Under the pieces are notes generated by a model. The model was not told the DNA's origin, searched no databases, and was given only the letters and a program-made list of their open reading frames with translations. Source: Kiloniella laminariae (lineage in GTDB: Bacteria > Pseudomonadota > Alphaproteobacteria > Kiloniellales > Kiloniellaceae). Taken from it: a stretch of DNA of 64,000 nucleotides. A program made the translations under genes and the position numbers. Below are positions 62,849 through 64,000 of the stretch, one piece after another. The stretch covers positions 457,616-521,615 of the forward strand of contig NZ_JAPWGY010000002.1 of NCBI RefSeq assembly GCF_027214005.1, read 5' to 3'. How positions within the stretch are numbered: position 1 is the first letter of the stretch; each line of letters starts with the position of its first letter.

Positions 62849-64000
62849 TCAGAAAACGTCGATATGGATGCCGTTGTCATTCAGATCCGTCAGGGAATCC
62901 AGTGAATGATCCGCCGTTCCCAGGCCCCGCAATGTAATACTGTCGCCATTTTCAAACTGGATCGAGACATCACGACCCGCGCCACCATCCACAACCGTAA
63001 CACCACCAAGACTATCAAGAGCTGCCAGGGGATCTGCTGCCCCGCCAAGATCTCCAAGAATGTCTTCAAAGACCAGCCGATCACCGGAATCAAAGTCCAT
63101 AATGGTATCTTTGCCCTGTGCCTCAATATTGCCTGAAGCATTCATCGAAAGGCTGAAGGTAAAACTGTCATCCCCGCCCCCACCGGTAAGGCGATCATTT
63201 CCAAGCCCCCCCAGAAGAATATCATCATCATCTGAACCGATCAGCGTATCGTTTCCGGCACCAGCATCGATCCTGCCGATGTTCGTCAAGGTCGTATTGC
63301 TCAGGTCAATGGTGTTATTACCAGAGGTTCCCGACAGGATATTAACGCCAGCACCGCCGTCAATCTGCTCAATCGAATCACCCCTGGTCAAATGTGAAAC
63401 GGTGATTGTATCATCCCCGTCACCACCAAGGATCCTGTCTGTACCTGCCCCGCCGCTGAAACGATCTGCTCCCTGGTCCTGCCCCTCCACAATGAATGTA
63501 TCATTGCCGTCACCACCGCGCAGATTGTCATTCCCGGTGCCGCCGACAATCGTGTCATCCCCGGCAGAACCGGTGATGGAATCATTTCCGGCACCGCCTT
63601 CAATGCGGGCAACATTGGTCAGGGTGGTGTTGCTCAAATCAATCGTGTTGTTCCCCGAAGTCCCCGACAGCACATTGGTACCAGAACCCAGATCAATCTC
63701 TTCAATCGAATCACCTGCGGTCAGATGCGAGACAACAACGGTCTGATCACCATCCGTCCCCTGGATTTTATCCCGGCCCGCACCGCCGTTATAACGGTCG
63801 GCCCCCTGTCCGTTACCTTCAACAAGAAAGGTATCATTGCCATCACCACCGCGCAGATTGTCATTTCCGGTACCACCGACAATCGTGTCATCCCCGGCAG
63901 AACCGGTGATGGAATCATTTCCGGCACCGCCTTCAATGCGGGCAACATTGGTCAGGGTGGTGTTGCTCAAATCAATCGTGTTGTTCCCCGAAGTCCCCGA
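62849..64000 (-). CDS. RTX-type calcium-binding repeat protein, C-terminal part
   Basis: A partial secreted protein of the hemolysin-type calcium-binding family; its 5' end lies beyond the right edge. 383 codons are visible. Nonapeptide repeats of the GGxGxDxL type recur (GGAGNDSITGSAGDDTIVGGTGNDNLRGGDGNDTF), followed by a C-terminal region (FSLSMNASGNIEAQGKDTIMDFDSGDRLVFEDIL), as in proteins exported by type I secretion. A 333-bp unit is tandemly repeated. The N-terminal function, such as protease, lipase or adhesin, cannot be seen. The TTG at 63970 is not a real start. Confidence 0.88.
   Translation of the reverse strand, partial: SGTSGNNTIDLSNTTLTNVARIEGGAGNDSITGSAGDDTIVGGTGNDNLRGGDGNDTFLVEGNGQGADRYNGGAGRDKIQGTDGDQTVVVSHLTAGDSIEEIDLGSGTNVLSGTSGNNTIDLSNTTLTNVARIEGGAGNDSITGSAGDDTIVGGTGNDNLRGGDGNDTFIVEGQDQGADRFSGGAGTDRILGGDGDDTITVSHLTRGDSIEQIDGGAGVNILSGTSGNNTIDLSNTTLTNIGRIDAGAGNDTLIGSDDDDILLGGLGNDRLTGGGGDDSFTFSLSMNASGNIEAQGKDTIMDFDSGDRLVFEDILGDLGGAADPLAALDSLGGVTVVDGGAGRDVSIQFENGDSITLRGLGTADHSLDSLTDLNDNGIHIDVF
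63268..64000. repeat. 333-bp tandem repeats in the RTX gene
   Basis: The sequence at about 63490-63667 recurs nearly unchanged at about 63823-64000 (offset 333 bp, 111 codons). A more diverged third copy starts near 63268. The unit covers the SNTTLTNVARIEGGAGNDS segment and one calcium-repeat block. The high identity suggests recent duplication or gene conversion. Confidence 0.8.

Overview
The window reads as the chromosome of an alphaproteobacterium, probably an aquatic member of the Rhodospirillales-like orders; the genus cannot be fixed from sequence alone. The evidence is the presence of lineage-typical regulators: CtrA (41771-42484), SciP (27094-27399), the histidine phosphotransferase ChpT (51702-52337), the sigma-54 activator FlbD (32661-34097) and its partner FliX (1110-1526). 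FlhF and FlhG (36320-38091) suggest a polar flagellum. No rRNA, tRNA, CRISPR array, prophage or insertion sequence was recognised.

Layout. 1-7174: flgH (cut by the left edge), a DksA-family gene, fliX divergent from an flgI-flgJ-flgN-flgK-flgL run, then fliW. 7265-14675: a minus-strand operon of sugar-modification type genes: a GT41 (SPINDLY/OGT-like) glycosyltransferase, a methyltransferase with an unusual N-terminal domain, a WbqC-family protein, two paralogous beta-propeller proteins, a GNAT acetyltransferase and a second methyltransferase. 15010-20922: fliS, fliD, flaG and two short flagellin genes, with a DegT-family sugar aminotransferase between the flagellins. 21345-22214: an RmlA-like nucleotidyltransferase. 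22462-26886: a FliS-like gene, fliK, flgD and flgE. 27094-39599: sciP, then fliF-fliG-fliH-fliN-motA-flbD-flhA-flhF-flhG and a FliK-like gene. 39658-41474: fliI-fliJ on the minus strand. 41771-48332: ctrA, then cheA-cheW-cheY-cheB-cheR on the minus strand. 48605-52337: an Fe(III)-type ABC permease and binding protein, and chpT. 52817-58131: a fused FdsGB and FdsA of an NAD-dependent molybdenum formate dehydrogenase, and a cytochrome P460-family protein. 58228-64000: a PAS histidine kinase, a family-3 solute-binding protein, an amidase and the C-terminal part of an RTX-repeat protein that runs off the right edge.

How the parts work together. The regulatory DNA points to a Caulobacter-like flagellar cascade. 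Full or near-full CtrA boxes (TTAA-N7-TTAA) lie upstream of ctrA and fliF and between the first flagellin and degT. Four good sigma-54 promoters (GG-N10-GC) precede flgI, both flagellins and the fliS-like/fliK operon. About 75-125 bp upstream of these promoters a recurrent GGCAA-type motif, often a dyad, is visible at three of the four; it also occurs as two copies 21 bp apart beside the fliF CtrA box. I infer that this is the FlbD-binding element. The sugar-modification genes sit inside the filament gene block, and with the DegT aminotransferase and the RmlA-like enzyme they suggest a pathway that builds a modified deoxyamino-sugar and attaches it to flagellin. This assembly is the most promising candidate for an undescribed system in the window.
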